Made by a program: the position numbers and the translations under genes | The notes under the pieces: model-generated | What the model was told of the DNA's origin: nothing | Databases searched by the model: none | Seen by the model: the letters and a program-made list of their open reading frames with translations, nothing else | From: Rhodopseudomonas pentothenatexigens | GTDB lineage: Bacteria > Pseudomonadota > Alphaproteobacteria > Rhizobiales > Xanthobacteraceae | Direction: 5' to 3' | DNA: 64,000 bases | NCBI RefSeq assembly: GCF_900218015.1 | Contig: NZ_UFQQ01000003.1 | Coordinates: 124,001-188,000, forward strand | Part shown: piece by piece, positions 34,573 through 43,998 of the stretch | Layout: each line of letters opens with the position of its first letter | Numbering within the stretch: position 1 is the first letter of the stretch

Positions 34573-35607
34573 ATGCGGATCGCAATACGCAGGACGATCG
34601 CAGTTCTGCGCGAGAAGCAAATCCTGCACAAACTCGGTGTTGCGATCAGCATCGCGGTCATCGCGGCCGCCTGCTACGTTCTGTATCATATTCTTCGCGG
34701 GATCGACATCGACCGGGTGCTCGACGCGATGAGCCAGACCGAGCCGATGGCGATCGCACTGGCGGCGCTGTTCGTCGCGGCCGGCTATTTCACTTTGACG
34801 TTTTACGATCTGTTCGCGGTCCGTGCGATCGGCCGCGACCACGTGCCGTATCGGGTCAATGCGCTGGCCGCGTTCACCAGCTATTCGATCGGACACAACG
34901 TCGGTGCCAGCGCCCTGACCGGCGGCGCGGTCCGCTACCGGATCTATTCCGCCTGGGGGCTGGATGCGATCGACGTCGCCAAGGTGTGTTTTCTCGCCGG
35001 CCTGACCTTCTGGCTCGGCAATGCCGCGGTGCTCGGCCTCGGCGTCGCCTATCATCCCGAGGCCGCGTCCGCGGTCGATCAGCTGCCGCCGGCGGTCAAT
35101 CGTGTGCTTGCGCTGCTGATCCTCGCCGGCTTGCTGGTTTATGTCATTTGGGTGTCGGTCCGGCCGCGCTGCGTCGGACGCGGCAGCTGGACGGTGACGC
35201 TGCCGGGCGGCAAGCTGACGCTGCTGCAGATCGCGATCGGCATCGTCGATCTCGGCTTCTGCGCGCTGGCGATGTACGTGCTGACGCCGGCCGAGCCCCA
35301 TGTCGGTTTCGTCGTGGTGGCGGTGATCTTCGTGTCGGCGACGCTGCTCGGCTTCGCCAGTCACTCGCCCGGCGGGCTCGGTGTGTTCGACGCTGCGATG
35401 CTGGTCGGGCTGTGGCAGATGGACAAGGAAGAACTGCTCGCCGGCATGCTGCTGTTCCGCCTGCTGTACTACATCGTGCCGTTCGTGATATCGGTCGTAG
35501 TGCTTGCGGTCCGGGAGATCGTGCTCGGCGCGCGGCTGAAACGGGTTCGTCCGTTGGCCGAAGCGCTGGAGCCGAAACCGGTGCGCGGAGACCCCTCACC
35601 AGGTTGA
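34573..35607 (+). CDS. YbhN/UPF0104-family (MprF flippase-like) membrane protein
   Basis: 344 residues, about eight helices, with the lysylphosphatidylglycerol-synthase transmembrane (UPF0104) pattern: FTSYSIGHNVGASALTGGAVRYRIYSAWGL and FASHSPGGLGVFDAAMLVGLWQM are hallmarks. The cytoplasmic aminoacyl-transferase domain of MprF is absent, so only the flippase-like membrane part exists. I start at ATG 34573 (GAGG just upstream). The stop lies four bases before phoR, so it probably belongs to the phosphate operon or is coupled to it; a role in membrane-lipid changes under phosphate stress is plausible inference. Confidence 0.82.
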   Translation: MRIAIRRTIAVLREKQILHKLGVAISIAVIAAACYVLYHILRGIDIDRVLDAMSQTEPMAIALAALFVAAGYFTLTFYDLFAVRAIGRDHVPYRVNALAAFTSYSIGHNVGASALTGGAVRYRIYSAWGLDAIDVAKVCFLAGLTFWLGNAAVLGLGVAYHPEAASAVDQLPPAVNRVLALLILAGLLVYVIWVSVRPRCVGRGSWTVTLPGGKLTLLQIAIGIVDLGFCALAMYVLTPAEPHVGFVVVAVIFVSATLLGFASHSPGGLGVFDAAMLVGLWQMDKEELLAGMLLFRLLYYIVPFVISVVVLAVREIVLGARLKRVRPLAEALEPKPVRGDPSPG

Positions 35608-35610
35608 GCC

Positions 35611-36963
35611 ATGAGCACCGCCCCCGCGCCCGACGAGCAAGCCCGCCCCGGCCGTGATCTCATGCTTGCGGCGCCGACCTCGCCGGGGTCGCTGTTGATG
35701 CATTGGTCCGACCGACTTCGTCATGCTGCGATCATCCTGCTGGCCGCCGGATTGGCGCTCACCGGGCTGGTGGTGTTCGCCGAACTGGCGATCGGCCCGG
35801 CAATCGCCGCATTCGCCTGCCTGGTCGCCGCGGCGCTGGTGCCGTGGCGGCTGCACGACGGCTCCCGAGCGCTGGACGACACCCTGGGGGTGAGTCCGGT
35901 CGAGATGCCGGTGGTGCGCGCCATCGTCGGCGGCATGCCCGATCCGGCCGTGCTGCTCGATCGCGCCGGGCGCGTGATTCATCTCAATGCCGCCGCGGCA
36001 CAGCTCGCGCCTGCGCTGCGGGTGCGCGAACTGGCGCAGTTCGCGCTACGCAGCCCGGAGATTGTCACCGCACTGCGCGAGGCGATCGCGACCTCGGAGC
36101 CGCGCCGCGTCACCTATCTGGATCACGGCTCGATCGAACGCTGGCTCGAACTGATCATTGCGCCGGTGCCGGTCCCGACGGCGTTCGGCGGCAGCGATCA
36201 ATGCATGCTGATGACGTTCCACGACCAGACTCCGCTGCGCCGGGTCGAGGAGATGCGCGCCGACTTCGTCGCCAACGCCAGCCACGAATTGCGCACGCCG
36301 CTCGCCGCACTGTCCGGCTTCATCGATACGCTGCAGGGACAGGCCCGTGACGATCCGAAAGCGCGTGAGCGGTTCCTCGGCATCATGCATGCCCAGGCGA
36401 CGCGGATGGCGCGGCTGATCGACGACCTGCTGTCGCTGTCGCGGGTCGAACTCAGCGCGCATGTTCGTCCCGACGTGATGATCGATCTGAAGCCGCTGAT
36501 CAAACAGGTTACGGACGGGCTGGAGCCGCTGGCGAGGGAGCGCCAGGTGGTGATCGAACTCGATCTGCCCGAAGAGGCCGCGACGATCGCGGGCGACCGC
36601 GAAGAACTGCTGCGGCTGATCGAGAACCTGATCGAGAATGCTCTCAAATACGGCGCTTCTGGCGGACGGGTGATGGTCTCGGTGGTCGCTTCGATCTCCG
36701 GAGATGGCGTGCCGGAATATCGCTTCGCAGTGCGCGACTTCGGTCCCGGCATCGCGCCGGAGCATCTGCCCCGGTTGACCGAAAGGTTCTACCGCGTCGA
36801 TGTCGGCGACAGCCGCTCGCAGGGCGGTACTGGGTTAGGATTATCGTTGGTTAAACATATTGTTAACCGTCACCGAGGCCGTCTTTTGATCGAAAGCGTA
36901 CTCAAGAAAGGTGCGACCTTCACCGTCTTTTTCCCTCGGGGAAACCCCTCAGGCGCTGCCTGA
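35611..36963 (+). CDS. phoR: Phosphate regulon sensor histidine kinase PhoR
   Basis: 450 residues: two close helices (about 38-78), a PAS domain (about 100-205), and a kinase with phosphoacceptor His225 in FVANASHELRTPL, N-box ENLIENALKYGA, and G-boxes DFGPGIAPEHLPRLTERFYRVD and GTGLGLSLVKHI. The short periplasmic loop is typical of PhoR, which reads phosphate status through PstSCAB-PhoU, not directly. It phosphorylates PhoB. The 3' end holds an AT-rich stretch with two TTA codons at 409 and 411 unlike the rest of the gene. Confidence 0.93.
   Translation: MSTAPAPDEQARPGRDLMLAAPTSPGSLLMHWSDRLRHAAIILLAAGLALTGLVVFAELAIGPAIAAFACLVAAALVPWRLHDGSRALDDTLGVSPVEMPVVRAIVGGMPDPAVLLDRAGRVIHLNAAAAQLAPALRVRELAQFALRSPEIVTALREAIATSEPRRVTYLDHGSIERWLELIIAPVPVPTAFGGSDQCMLMTFHDQTPLRRVEEMRADFVANASHELRTPLAALSGFIDTLQGQARDDPKARERFLGIMHAQATRMARLIDDLLSLSRVELSAHVRPDVMIDLKPLIKQVTDGLEPLARERQVVIELDLPEEAATIAGDREELLRLIENLIENALKYGASGGRVMVSVVASISGDGVPEYRFAVRDFGPGIAPEHLPRLTERFYRVDVGDSRSQGGTGLGLSLVKHIVNRHRGRLLIESVLKKGATFTVFFPRGNPSGAA
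36849..36868. promoter_or_regulatory. AT-rich near-palindrome inside the 3' end of phoR
   Basis: GGTTAAACATATTGTTAACC reads almost the same on both strands (one extra A). It is embedded in a run of rare codons (TTA, TTA, ATT, GTT) within the conserved G2 box, about 240 bases before pstS. It could be a protein-binding site or an internal promoter; no family assignment. Confidence 0.35.
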
Positions 36964-37001
36964 TTTTCAAATGATTACAATGGGTTGAGGTAGTCACATG
37001 A

Positions 37002-37020
37002 CTGTCATCAAACCCTCATA
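37002..37020 (+). promoter_or_regulatory. Pho box upstream of pstS
   Basis: CTGTCATCAAACCCTCATA fits the PhoB-binding pattern of two direct 7-base half sites (CTGTCAT and CCTCATA) four bases apart. It lies 87 bases before the pstS start and after the phoR stop, so phosphorylated PhoB should switch on pstSCAB-phoU-phoB under phosphate limitation. Confidence 0.75.
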
Positions 37021-37106
37021 AAAGGTCAATCGACCGCCCGTAGACGGGGCGGGGTAAGCGCAGTCGGGCGCGCTGAGCGCTTCGCTTACAGATGGAGACC
37101 TCACCC

Positions 37107-38117
37107 ATGAATTTCATCAAGTCCATCGTCGCGGCCGGTCTGGTTGCGGCGTCGACGTCGGCCTTTGCTGCCGACATCACCGGCGCGGGCGCCACCTTCC
37201 CCTACCCGGTGTATTCGAAGTGGGCCGACGCCTATAAGAAGGAAACCGGCAACGGTCTGAACTACCAGTCGATCGGTTCCGGCGCCGGCATCAAGCAGAT
37301 CATCGCCAAGACCGTGACCTTCGGCGCGACCGACGCGCCGCTGAAGCCCGAGCAGCTCGACAAGGAAGGCCTCGCGCAGTGGCCGATGGTGATGGGCGCC
37401 ATCGTTCCGGTGGTCAATCTCGAGGGCGTCAAGCCGGGTGAGATGGTGTTCGACGGTCCGACCCTTGCCAAGATCTATCTCGGTGAGATCAAGGCTTGGA
37501 ACGATCCGGCGATCGCCAAGCTCAATCCGAAGCTGAAGCTGCCGAGCGATGCGATCACCGTGGTTCGCCGTTCGGACGGTTCGGGCACCACCTTCAACTT
37601 CACCGACTATCTCTCCAAGGTGAGCGCCGACTGGAAGTCCAAGGTCGGGTCGGGCACCGCGGTGGAATGGCCGGTCGGCGTCGGCGCCAAGGGCAATGAA
37701 GGCGTCGCCGGCAACGTCGGTCAGACCAAGAATTCGATCGGCTACGTCGAATACGCCTACGCCAAGCAGAACAAGCTGACCTATACGGGTCTGGTCAACA
37801 GCGCCGGCAAGGCCGTTCAGCCGACCATCGCCGCGTTCCAGGCAGCGGCGGCGAATGCCGACTGGGCCAACGCCAAGGGTTACTACCTGATCCTGACCAA
37901 CCAGCCGGGCGAGACGTCGTGGCCGATCACCGCCGCGACCTTCATCCTGATGCACAAGGAGCCGGTCGACAAGGCTGCCTCGTCGGAAGCCATCAAGTTC
38001 TTCAAGTGGGCGTTCGAGAAGGGCGACAAGATGGCCGAAGAGCTCGACTACATCCCGATGCCGGCTTCCGTGGTCAAGCAGATCGAGAAGACCTGGTCGT
38101 CCGAGATCAAGAGCTGA
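37107..38117 (+). CDS. pstS: Periplasmic phosphate-binding protein PstS
   Basis: 336 residues. Signal peptide ending AFA near residue 22, then [23 protein letters not shown], the classic PstS opening with phosphate-contacting Thr and backbone NH groups. [17 protein letters not shown] carries the Arg, Asp, Ser and Thr of the binding site. It binds inorganic phosphate with high affinity and delivers it to PstCA. ATG 37107 is chosen over 37092 since GGAG lies at the right distance and the signal peptide starts there. Confidence 0.96.
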   Translation: MNFIKSIVAAGLVAASTSAFAADITGAGATFPYPVYSKWADAYKKETGNGLNYQSIGSGAGIKQIIAKTVTFGATDAPLKPEQLDKEGLAQWPMVMGAIVPVVNLEGVKPGEMVFDGPTLAKIYLGEIKAWNDPAIAKLNPKLKLPSDAITVVRRSDGSGTTFNFTDYLSKVSADWKSKVGSGTAVEWPVGVGAKGNEGVAGNVGQTKNSIGYVEYAYAKQNKLTYTGLVNSAGKAVQPTIAAFQAAAANADWANAKGYYLILTNQPGETSWPITAATFILMHKEPVDKAASSEAIKFFKWAFEKGDKMAEELDYIPMPASVVKQIEKTWSSEIKS

Positions 38118-38125
38118 TCGATCTT

Positions 38126-38154
38126 CGGCGCGGTCCCCGATCGGGGCCGCGCCG
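38126..38154 (+). terminator. GC-rich hairpin between pstS and pstC
   Basis: CGGCGCGG-T-CCCC pairs with GGGG-CCGCGCCG around GATC just after the pstS stop. No T-run follows. Such a stem can protect the pstS message or end part of the transcripts, giving more PstS than permease. Confidence 0.6.
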
Positions 38155-38336
38155 AACGACTTCACCGAGCTTGAGCCGCGGTCCGATGACATCGGCGGCC
38201 CAGCTCGGTGGGTAGTATCCGTAGCTACCCGGCGCGTCTGCTGCGACGGCTTCGCGCATCAACGGATGAGCTCGACGTCCCCCAGGCTGTGCGGCTCGTT
38301 CTTTCGTAAACCTGCAGCGGCACAAGGAGAAATGGC

Positions 38337-39338
38337 GTGGCCGACATGGCGGTTGAGGGCACAGGGTTGGACGTGGCGGCCGACTCCTTCGACCGAGCCA
38401 AGGCGCTGAGCGCCTTCAAGCTCGGCGACAAGACCTTCTATTGGACGACGCGAGCCTGCGCGATTTCCGTGCTGCTGATCCTCGGTGGGATCATCATTTC
38501 GCTGATCGTCGGCGCCTGGCCGGCAATTAAGGAGTTCGGTGGTTCCTTCCTCACCACGGCGCGCTGGGCACCGGCCAACGATCCGCCGATTCTTGGTGCC
38601 CTCGGCCCGATCTACGGCACCCTGGTGACGTCTTTGATCGCGATGGTGATCGCCATTCCGGTCGGTCTCGGAATTGCAATCTTCCTCACCGAGCTGTGCC
38701 CGATGTGGCTGCGCCGCCCGATCGGGCTGGCGATCGAGCTTCTCGCAGGCATTCCGTCGATCATCTACGGCATGTGGGGTTTCTTCGTGCTCGGTCCGTT
38801 CCTGGCCAACCACTTCCAGCCGGCGATGATCGCGCTGTTCGAAGGTGTGCCGGTGCTGGGCGACATTTTTGCCGGGCCGCCTTCCTATCTCAGCCTGTTC
38901 AACGCTTCGCTGATCCTGGCCATCATGGTGCTGCCGTTCATCACAGCGATCTCGGTCGACGTGTTCAAGACCGTGCCGCCAGTGCTGAAGGAAGCCGCCT
39001 ACGGCGTCGGCTGCACCACCTGGGAGGTCGTCCGGAGCGTGGTGATTCCCTACACCCGGGTCGGCGTGATCGGCGGCGTGATGCTGGCTCTGGGCCGCGC
39101 GCTCGGCGAGACCATGGCCGTCACCTTCATCATCGGCAATTCGTTTCGGATCACCGGCTCGATCTTCTCGCCCGGCACGACGATTTCGGCGGCGATCGCC
39201 TCGGAGTTTGCCGAAAGCGACGGCCTGCATCAATCGGGACTTATCCTGCTGGGTCTGCTGCTGTTCATTCTGACCTTCATCGTGCTGGCGGCCGCGCGGC
39301 TGCTGTTGCTGCGGCTCGAACTCAAGGCGGGCAAGTAA
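38337..39338 (+). CDS. pstC: Phosphate ABC transporter permease PstC
   Basis: 333 residues, six or more helices in the MetI-type permease fold. The cytoplasmic coupling loop [22 protein letters not shown] is the EAA motif that docks the ATPase. It pairs with PstA to form the phosphate channel. Start at GTG 38337, seven bases after AAGGAG; ATG 38346 is an alternative three codons in. It ends two bases before the pstA start. Confidence 0.95.
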   Translation: MADMAVEGTGLDVAADSFDRAKALSAFKLGDKTFYWTTRACAISVLLILGGIIISLIVGAWPAIKEFGGSFLTTARWAPANDPPILGALGPIYGTLVTSLIAMVIAIPVGLGIAIFLTELCPMWLRRPIGLAIELLAGIPSIIYGMWGFFVLGPFLANHFQPAMIALFEGVPVLGDIFAGPPSYLSLFNASLILAIMVLPFITAISVDVFKTVPPVLKEAAYGVGCTTWEVVRSVVIPYTRVGVIGGVMLALGRALGETMAVTFIIGNSFRITGSIFSPGTTISAAIASEFAESDGLHQSGLILLGLLLFILTFIVLAAARLLLLRLELKAGK

Positions 39339-39339
39339 G

Positions 39340-40203
39340 ATGTCGCCGATCCATCTCGAAAACCCGATCTACAAGCACCGTCACCGCAGCGATCTGGTGA
39401 TCAAGGTGCTGTGCTCGGCCGCGGCGCTGTTCGGCGTCACCTGGCTGGCGCTGATCCTGTTCACGCTGTTCTGGAACGGCCTTGCCGGGATCGATCTCGG
39501 CGTATTCACCAAGAACACTCCGCCGCCCGGCTCGACCGACGGCGGTCTGCTCAACGCCATCGTCGGCTCGGTGATCATGACGCTACTCGGCGTCGGGATC
39601 GGTGCGCCGCTCGGCCTGTTCGCCGGCACCTACCTGGCCGAATACGGCAAGTACGACAAGCTGACCTCGGTGATCCGCTTCATCAACGACATCCTGCTCA
39701 GCGCGCCGTCGATCATCATCGGCCTGTTCATCTACGGTGCGGTGGTGGTGACGATGGGCCGGTTCTCGGCACTGGCGGGCGCGCTGGCGCTGGCGGTGAT
39801 CGTGATCCCGGTGGTGGTTCGCACCACCGAGGACATGCTACTGCTGGTTCCGAGTTCGCTCCGCGAAGCGGCTTCGGCGCTCGGCCTGCCGCGCTCTCTG
39901 GTGATCCGCCGCATCGCCTATCGGGCGGCCCGCGCCGGTCTGATCACCGGCATTCTGCTCGCCACCGCCCGCGTCGCCGGCGAGACCGCGCCGCTGCTGT
40001 TCACCGCGCTGAGCAACCAGTTCTTCAGCCTCGACCTCACTCGCACGATGGCGAACCTGCCGGTCACCATCAACAACTTCGTTCAGAGCCCCTACGACTA
40101 CTGGAAGCAGCTCGCCTGGACCGGCGCGCTGTTGATCACCCTGACCGTTCTCGCCCTCAACATCGGCGCGCGTATCATCGGCGCGGAGAGGACCCCGAAA
40201 TGA
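39340..40203 (+). CDS. pstA: Phosphate ABC transporter permease PstA
   Basis: 287 residues, six helices. [20 protein letters not shown] and [19 protein letters not shown] are family-typical; the EAA loop is [21 protein letters not shown]. It is the second half of the phosphate channel. Its stop overlaps the pstB start as ATGA, so PstA and PstB are made together. Confidence 0.95.
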   Translation: MSPIHLENPIYKHRHRSDLVIKVLCSAAALFGVTWLALILFTLFWNGLAGIDLGVFTKNTPPPGSTDGGLLNAIVGSVIMTLLGVGIGAPLGLFAGTYLAEYGKYDKLTSVIRFINDILLSAPSIIIGLFIYGAVVVTMGRFSALAGALALAVIVIPVVVRTTEDMLLLVPSSLREAASALGLPRSLVIRRIAYRAARAGLITGILLATARVAGETAPLLFTALSNQFFSLDLTRTMANLPVTINNFVQSPYDYWKQLAWTGALLITLTVLALNIGARIIGAERTPK

Positions 40204-41024
40204 CCGAGATCTCTATCGCGACCAATGTCCCTTCTGCGGCGATGCCGGCGATCGGCGCACAGTCGGACGGTCCGCCCAAGGTGACCGTGCGGGATCTGAA
40301 CTTCTACTACGGTCAGAACCACGCGCTGAAGCACATCAACCTCGCGCTCGCCACCAATCGGGTGACGGCCTTCATCGGTCCGTCCGGCTGCGGCAAGTCG
40401 ACTTTGCTGCGGATCTTCAACCGGATGTACGACCTGTATCCGGGGCAGCGCGCCGAGGGCCAGGTGCTGCTCGACAACTCCAACATCCTCGATCCCAAGC
40501 TCGACCTCAATCTGCTGCGGGCGCGGGTCGGCATGGTGTTCCAGAAGCCGACGCCGTTTCCGATGACGATCTACGACAACATCGCCTTCGGCGTGCGCCT
40601 GTACGAAAAGATCTCCAAGTCGGAGATGGACGGGCGGGTCGAGAAGGCGTTGCGTGGCGCCGCCTTGTGGAACGAGGTCAAGGACAAGCTCAACGCCTCC
40701 GGCCTCAGCCTGTCCGGCGGTCAGCAGCAGCGGTTGTGCATCGCCCGCACGATCGCGGTGCGGCCGGAAGTGATCCTGTTCGACGAACCGTGCTCGGCGC
40801 TCGATCCGATCTCCACCGCGAAGATCGAGGAGCTGATCGACGAACTGAAGGAACAGTATACGATCGCCATCGTCACCCACAACATGCAGCAGGCGGCGCG
40901 CGTTTCGGAATCGACCGCCTTCATGTATCTCGGCGAGCTGATCGAGTTCGGTCCGACCAACAAGATTTTCACCTCGCCGAGCGATCGGCGCACCCAGGAC
41001 TATATCACCGGCCGGTTCGGCTGA
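40200..41024 (+). CDS. pstB: Phosphate ABC transporter ATPase PstB
   Basis: 274 residues: Walker [14 protein letters not shown]-loop [15 protein letters not shown], signature [16 protein letters not shown], Walker [14 protein letters not shown], switch His in IVTHNMQQA. It supplies ATP hydrolysis to PstCA. The N-terminal 28 residues before [12 protein letters not shown] are a variable extension. ATG 40200 overlaps the pstA stop; the much longer open frame upstream is a pstA shadow. Confidence 0.96.
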   Translation: MTEISIATNVPSAAMPAIGAQSDGPPKVTVRDLNFYYGQNHALKHINLALATNRVTAFIGPSGCGKSTLLRIFNRMYDLYPGQRAEGQVLLDNSNILDPKLDLNLLRARVGMVFQKPTPFPMTIYDNIAFGVRLYEKISKSEMDGRVEKALRGAALWNEVKDKLNASGLSLSGGQQQRLCIARTIAVRPEVILFDEPCSALDPISTAKIEELIDELKEQYTIAIVTHNMQQAARVSESTAFMYLGELIEFGPTNKIFTSPSDRRTQDYITGRFG

Positions 41025-41049
41025 CGCGCTACGGGCGAGGAGAACGGAC

Positions 41050-41766
41050 ATGGGATTCGAACACACCACCAAGGCGTTCGACGGCGACCTGCAGGAGCTG
41101 ACCCGGCTCGTCGCCGAAATGGGCGGCCTGGCGGAACGTCAGATCGTCGACTCGGTCGACGCGCTGATCCGGCGCGACGTCGCGCTGGCCTCGCGGGTCG
41201 TCGCGGCCGACGCCGAGATCGACCAGATGCAGCGCGACATCGAAGAGCGCGCGGTGCTGACGATCGCCCGGCGTCAGCCGATGGCGGTCGACCTGCGCGA
41301 GATCGTCGGAGCGATGCGGGTCGCGACCGATCTGGAGCGGATCGGCGATCTGTCGAAGAACATCGCCAAGCGCGTCAACGCGATCGACAGCGACTTCCAT
41401 CCGCTGAAGCTGATCCGCGGCCTGGAGCACATGACCGATCTGGTCCAGTCCCAGGTCAAGGCGGTGCTCGATGCCTATACGGCGCACGATCTGCCCGCCG
41501 CAATGGTGGTGTGGAACGGCGACGAGGAAGTCGATGCGATCTGCACCTCGCTGTTTCGCGAGCTCCTCACCTACATGATGGAAGATCCGCGGAACATCTC
41601 GTTCTGCATCCATCTGATGTTCTGCGCCAAGAACATCGAGCGGATCGGTGATCACGCCACCAATATCGCCGAAACGGTGTTCTACATGATCGAAGGTCAG
41701 CAGATCATGGACAAACGACCGAAGGGCGACATGACGACATTCGCAAACGCGACGCCGGGCAATTGA
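41050..41766 (+). CDS. phoU: Phosphate transport/signalling regulator PhoU
   Basis: 238 residues forming two PhoU three-helix bundles: MGGLAERQIVDSVDALIRRD and DLRE near DLERIGDLSKNIAKR in the first, FCIHLMFCAKNIERIGDHATNIAETVFYMIEG in the second, each with the metal-binding E-R-I-G-D pattern. PhoU binds PstB and PhoR and keeps PhoR in phosphatase mode when phosphate is ample. It lies 25 bases after pstB. Confidence 0.96.
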   Translation: MGFEHTTKAFDGDLQELTRLVAEMGGLAERQIVDSVDALIRRDVALASRVVAADAEIDQMQRDIEERAVLTIARRQPMAVDLREIVGAMRVATDLERIGDLSKNIAKRVNAIDSDFHPLKLIRGLEHMTDLVQSQVKAVLDAYTAHDLPAAMVVWNGDEEVDAICTSLFRELLTYMMEDPRNISFCIHLMFCAKNIERIGDHATNIAETVFYMIEGQQIMDKRPKGDMTTFANATPGN

Positions 41767-41844
41767 TCCCAATTGATCCTGGCCGTCGGCGGCCGATGGT
41801 CGCCGCCGACGACGTAGCGTGAAGAGGCTGAGACGAGGACGATG

Positions 41845-42558
41845 ATGGCTGCGCGCATTCTGGTGGTCGAGGACGAGGAAGCGCTGACGACGCTGCTGCG
41901 ATACAATCTCGAATCCGAAGGCTACGAGGTCGAGACGGTAGCTCGCGGCGACGATGCCGACACCCGGATGAAAGAGCGGATTCCGGATCTGGTGGTGCTG
42001 GACTGGATGCTGCCGGGACTGTCGGGCATCGAACTGTGCCGCCGCCTGCGGGCGCGGCCGGAAACCAAGCAACTGCCGATTATTATGCTGACCGCGCGCG
42101 GCGAAGAGAGTGAACGCGTCCGCGGGCTGGCGACCGGAGCCGACGACTACATCGTCAAGCCGTTCTCGGTGCCGGAGCTTCTCGCTCGGGTGAAAGGTCT
42201 GCTGCGCCGCGCCGCGCCGGAGCGGCTCGCGACCGTGCTGTCCTACGGCGATCTCGAGCTCGACCGCGACAAGCGCCGGGTGGCACGCTCCGGCCGGCCG
42301 ATCGATCTCGGCCCGACCGAGTATCGTCTGCTCGAGTTCTTCCTGGAGCATCCCGGCCGCGTCTTCAGCCGCGAGCAGCTGCTCGACGGCGTCTGGGGCC
42401 GCGACATCTACATCGACGAGCGCACCGTCGACGTGCACATCGGACGGTTGCGAAAGCTGCTGAACATCGGCCGCGAGCAGGACCCGATCCGAACCGTGCG
42501 CGGCGCAGGCTACGCACTCGACGACCGCTTCGCCAAGGCCGAAGGTAGCCCGTCGTAG
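41845..42558 (+). CDS. phoB: Phosphate regulon response regulator PhoB
   Basis: 237 residues: receiver domain with EDEE, phosphoacceptor in LVVLDWMLPGLSG, Thr in MLTARG and Lys in DDYIVKPFS, followed by a winged-helix domain (LGPTEYRLLEFFLEHPGRVFSREQLLDGVWGRDIYIDERTVDVHIGRLRK). WMLPG after the Asp is a PhoB signature. It binds Pho boxes such as that at 37002. I take the second of two adjacent ATGs (41845), six bases after GAGG; 41842 would add one Met. A 220-bp repeat starts four bases after the stop. Confidence 0.95.
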   Translation: MAARILVVEDEEALTTLLRYNLESEGYEVETVARGDDADTRMKERIPDLVVLDWMLPGLSGIELCRRLRARPETKQLPIIMLTARGEESERVRGLATGADDYIVKPFSVPELLARVKGLLRRAAPERLATVLSYGDLELDRDKRRVARSGRPIDLGPTEYRLLEFFLEHPGRVFSREQLLDGVWGRDIYIDERTVDVHIGRLRKLLNIGREQDPIRTVRGAGYALDDRFAKAEGSPS

Positions 42559-42562
42559 TTGT

Positions 42563-42782
42563 TAGAGCAGTTCTGTTTTTGATAGAATCAGAGTTGATCG
42601 GCACCGCCTGCCACACGCACAACCTCATGGTGAGGAGGCGCGTAGCGCCGTCTCGAACCATGTGACGCAGGGAACGCGTTACCCCATCCTTCGAGACGCC
42701 CGGCTTCGCCGGGCTCCTCAGGATGAGGACTCAGTGCCTTCGGAAACGTCGGATCGTTTCAATCAAACGATGAGCCGCTCTA
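42563..42782. repeat. 220-bp repeat element, family C, copy 1
   Basis: Bounded by TAGAGC (42563) and GCTCTA (42777-42782). It holds the inverted arms CCTCATGGTGAGGAG and CTCCTCAGGATGAGG and the inner hairpin GCCCGGCTTCGCCGGGC, and ends with ATCGTTTCAATCAAACGAT. A near-identical copy of the same length is at 51408-51627. It directly follows phoB and may act as its terminator. Confidence 0.85.
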
Positions 42783-42954
42783 GCAGGATTGTGACGTTGG
42801 GTGGGCAACGCGAAGCGTGCCCACCCAAACACTCTTTTCAAATCACGATGACCGCGAGCGTGATTTTGTGTCGCGTGGGAACGACGCGGCGCGCCTTTGC
42901 CGACCCTGCCGCTTTTGCAATAGCTCAGCCGCGGCCTCAGCCCAACATGGCAGC

Positions 42955-43055
42955 GTCGTCCTCCGCGAAGGCGGAGGATCCAGTATTGCAGTGAGTGGAT
43001 GGGAAGTAACGGACACTCTGGAATACTGGGTCGCCCGCTTTTGCGGGCGATGACA
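42955..43055. repeat. Palindromic intergenic repeat, family B, copy 2
   Basis: TCCGCGAAGGCGGAGGATCCAGTATT at the left mirrors GAATACTGGGTCGCCCGCTTTTGCGGGCGATGAC at the right, the same arms as at 17601-17702. Together with the family C element it fills most of the 568-base gap between phoB and gcrA; nothing else recognisable lies in that gap. Confidence 0.75.
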
Positions 43056-43126
43056 GTTTGGCAGGATGGCGCAGCCCTGCGCTGCGCGAGCGCGGCTTGC
43101 CGCAGCCTTGGGCTGGCGGCGTCAGT

Positions 43127-43636
43127 CTACCGCGTGGTCTTCGGCGTGGCGCGGCGGCGATCGCCGACCGGCTGATAGGCGATGCGCGAGTGATGCGCAC
43201 AATACGGCAGGCCCGGCAACGACTTGCCGCCGCAGAAGAAGAACTCCGGGCTCGACGGATCGCCGACCGGCCAGTGGCAGGTCGCTTCGTTGAGTTCCAG
43301 CAGCGACAGCCGCTGGTTCATCGGAACGACGTTGTCGAACGCGACCGGATCCGGCTCCGCCTCGACCTCGAAGGCGTGGGCCAGCGCGGTATTGCCGCGC
43401 GCCACCGGGCGGCTCACCCTCATCATCTGCTGAACCGGGCGTGCCTTGCGCTGCCGCGGTGCGGCCGATGTCGGACTCTTCGCCCGACCCGACAGGCCGA
43501 GGCGATGGACCTTGCCGATCACGGCATTGCGGGTGACATTGCCCAGCTCAGCGGCAATTTGACTCGCCGACAGCCCGCCCTCCCACAATTTCTTCAACTG
43601 CTCGACGCGCTCGTCGGTCCAGGTCAGTGCCGTCAT
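43127..43636 (-). CDS. gcrA: GcrA-family cell-cycle regulator
   Basis: 169 residues. The N-terminal DNA-binding domain (MTALTWTDERVEQLKKLWEGGLSASQIAAELGNVTRNAVIGKVHRLGLSGR) is the GcrA signature; the C-terminal part has CHWPVGDP and a CGG...YCAHH cysteine/histidine cluster conserved in the family. GcrA binds RNA polymerase sigma70 and promoters with CcrM-methylated GANTC sites, driving cell-cycle genes. ATG 43636 follows AAGGGA by eight bases; the longer frame to 43768 has no homology. Four GANTC sites lie in the upstream 260 bases. Confidence 0.93.
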   Translation of the reverse strand: MTALTWTDERVEQLKKLWEGGLSASQIAAELGNVTRNAVIGKVHRLGLSGRAKSPTSAAPRQRKARPVQQMMRVSRPVARGNTALAHAFEVEAEPDPVAFDNVVPMNQRLSLLELNEATCHWPVGDPSSPEFFFCGGKSLPGLPYCAHHSRIAYQPVGDRRRATPKTTR

Positions 43637-43715
43637 ATTTCTATCCCTTCGTGCCGTGAGCGCCGAGACGAGGCGCGGAACCGCGGCTGTGAGGTCGTCA
43701 AAATCTCTGCTGGCA

Positions 43716-43898
43716 GAATCCCTTAGCGCTCGCCGGACGACCCCTGCCGCCCCGGCGTTACGCCTCATCCGAGAACTCGAAATGGATTACCAACCGCGCA
43801 CGAGATGTCGTACCCGACAGGCAAAAGGCTACAATATGCCGTGACTCACGCGCAAGAGTCCGACCTGGTGCGTCCACACCTTCTCCGCCGAGTGAGTC
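43716..43898. promoter_or_regulatory. Cluster of four GANTC (CcrM methylation) sites
   Basis: GAATC at 43716-43720, GACTC at 43843-43847, GAGTC at 43856-43860 and GAGTC at 43894-43898 lie between gcrA and argD, three of them within 56 bases. GANTC is expected about once per 256 bases by chance. GcrA and CcrM act through these sites, so this is a candidate autoregulatory or cell-cycle-timed region. Confidence 0.55.
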
Positions 43899-43963
43899 CA
43901 CGAAGCCACAACAATCAGCAGCGACGGCGCCGATCCGCGGCGCACTTTGGCCGAAGCTCCGTG

Positions 43964-43991
43964 TTGACAGTGAGTTCGGCGCTTCTAGAAT
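43964..43991 (+). promoter_or_regulatory. Strong sigma70-type promoter before argD
   Basis: TTGACA at 43964-43969 and TAGAAT at 43986-43991 are separated by 16 bases. Both hexamers match the housekeeping consensus almost fully. Transcription would start near 43998, giving a leader of roughly 115 bases before the argD ATG. Confidence 0.65.
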
Positions 43992-43998
43992 AATCCCA

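Noticed and set aside
42605..43053. Short open frames inside the repeat cluster after phoB
   Set aside because: They are translations of family B and C repeats; the same sequence recurs at 51408-51822 and 17601-17702.
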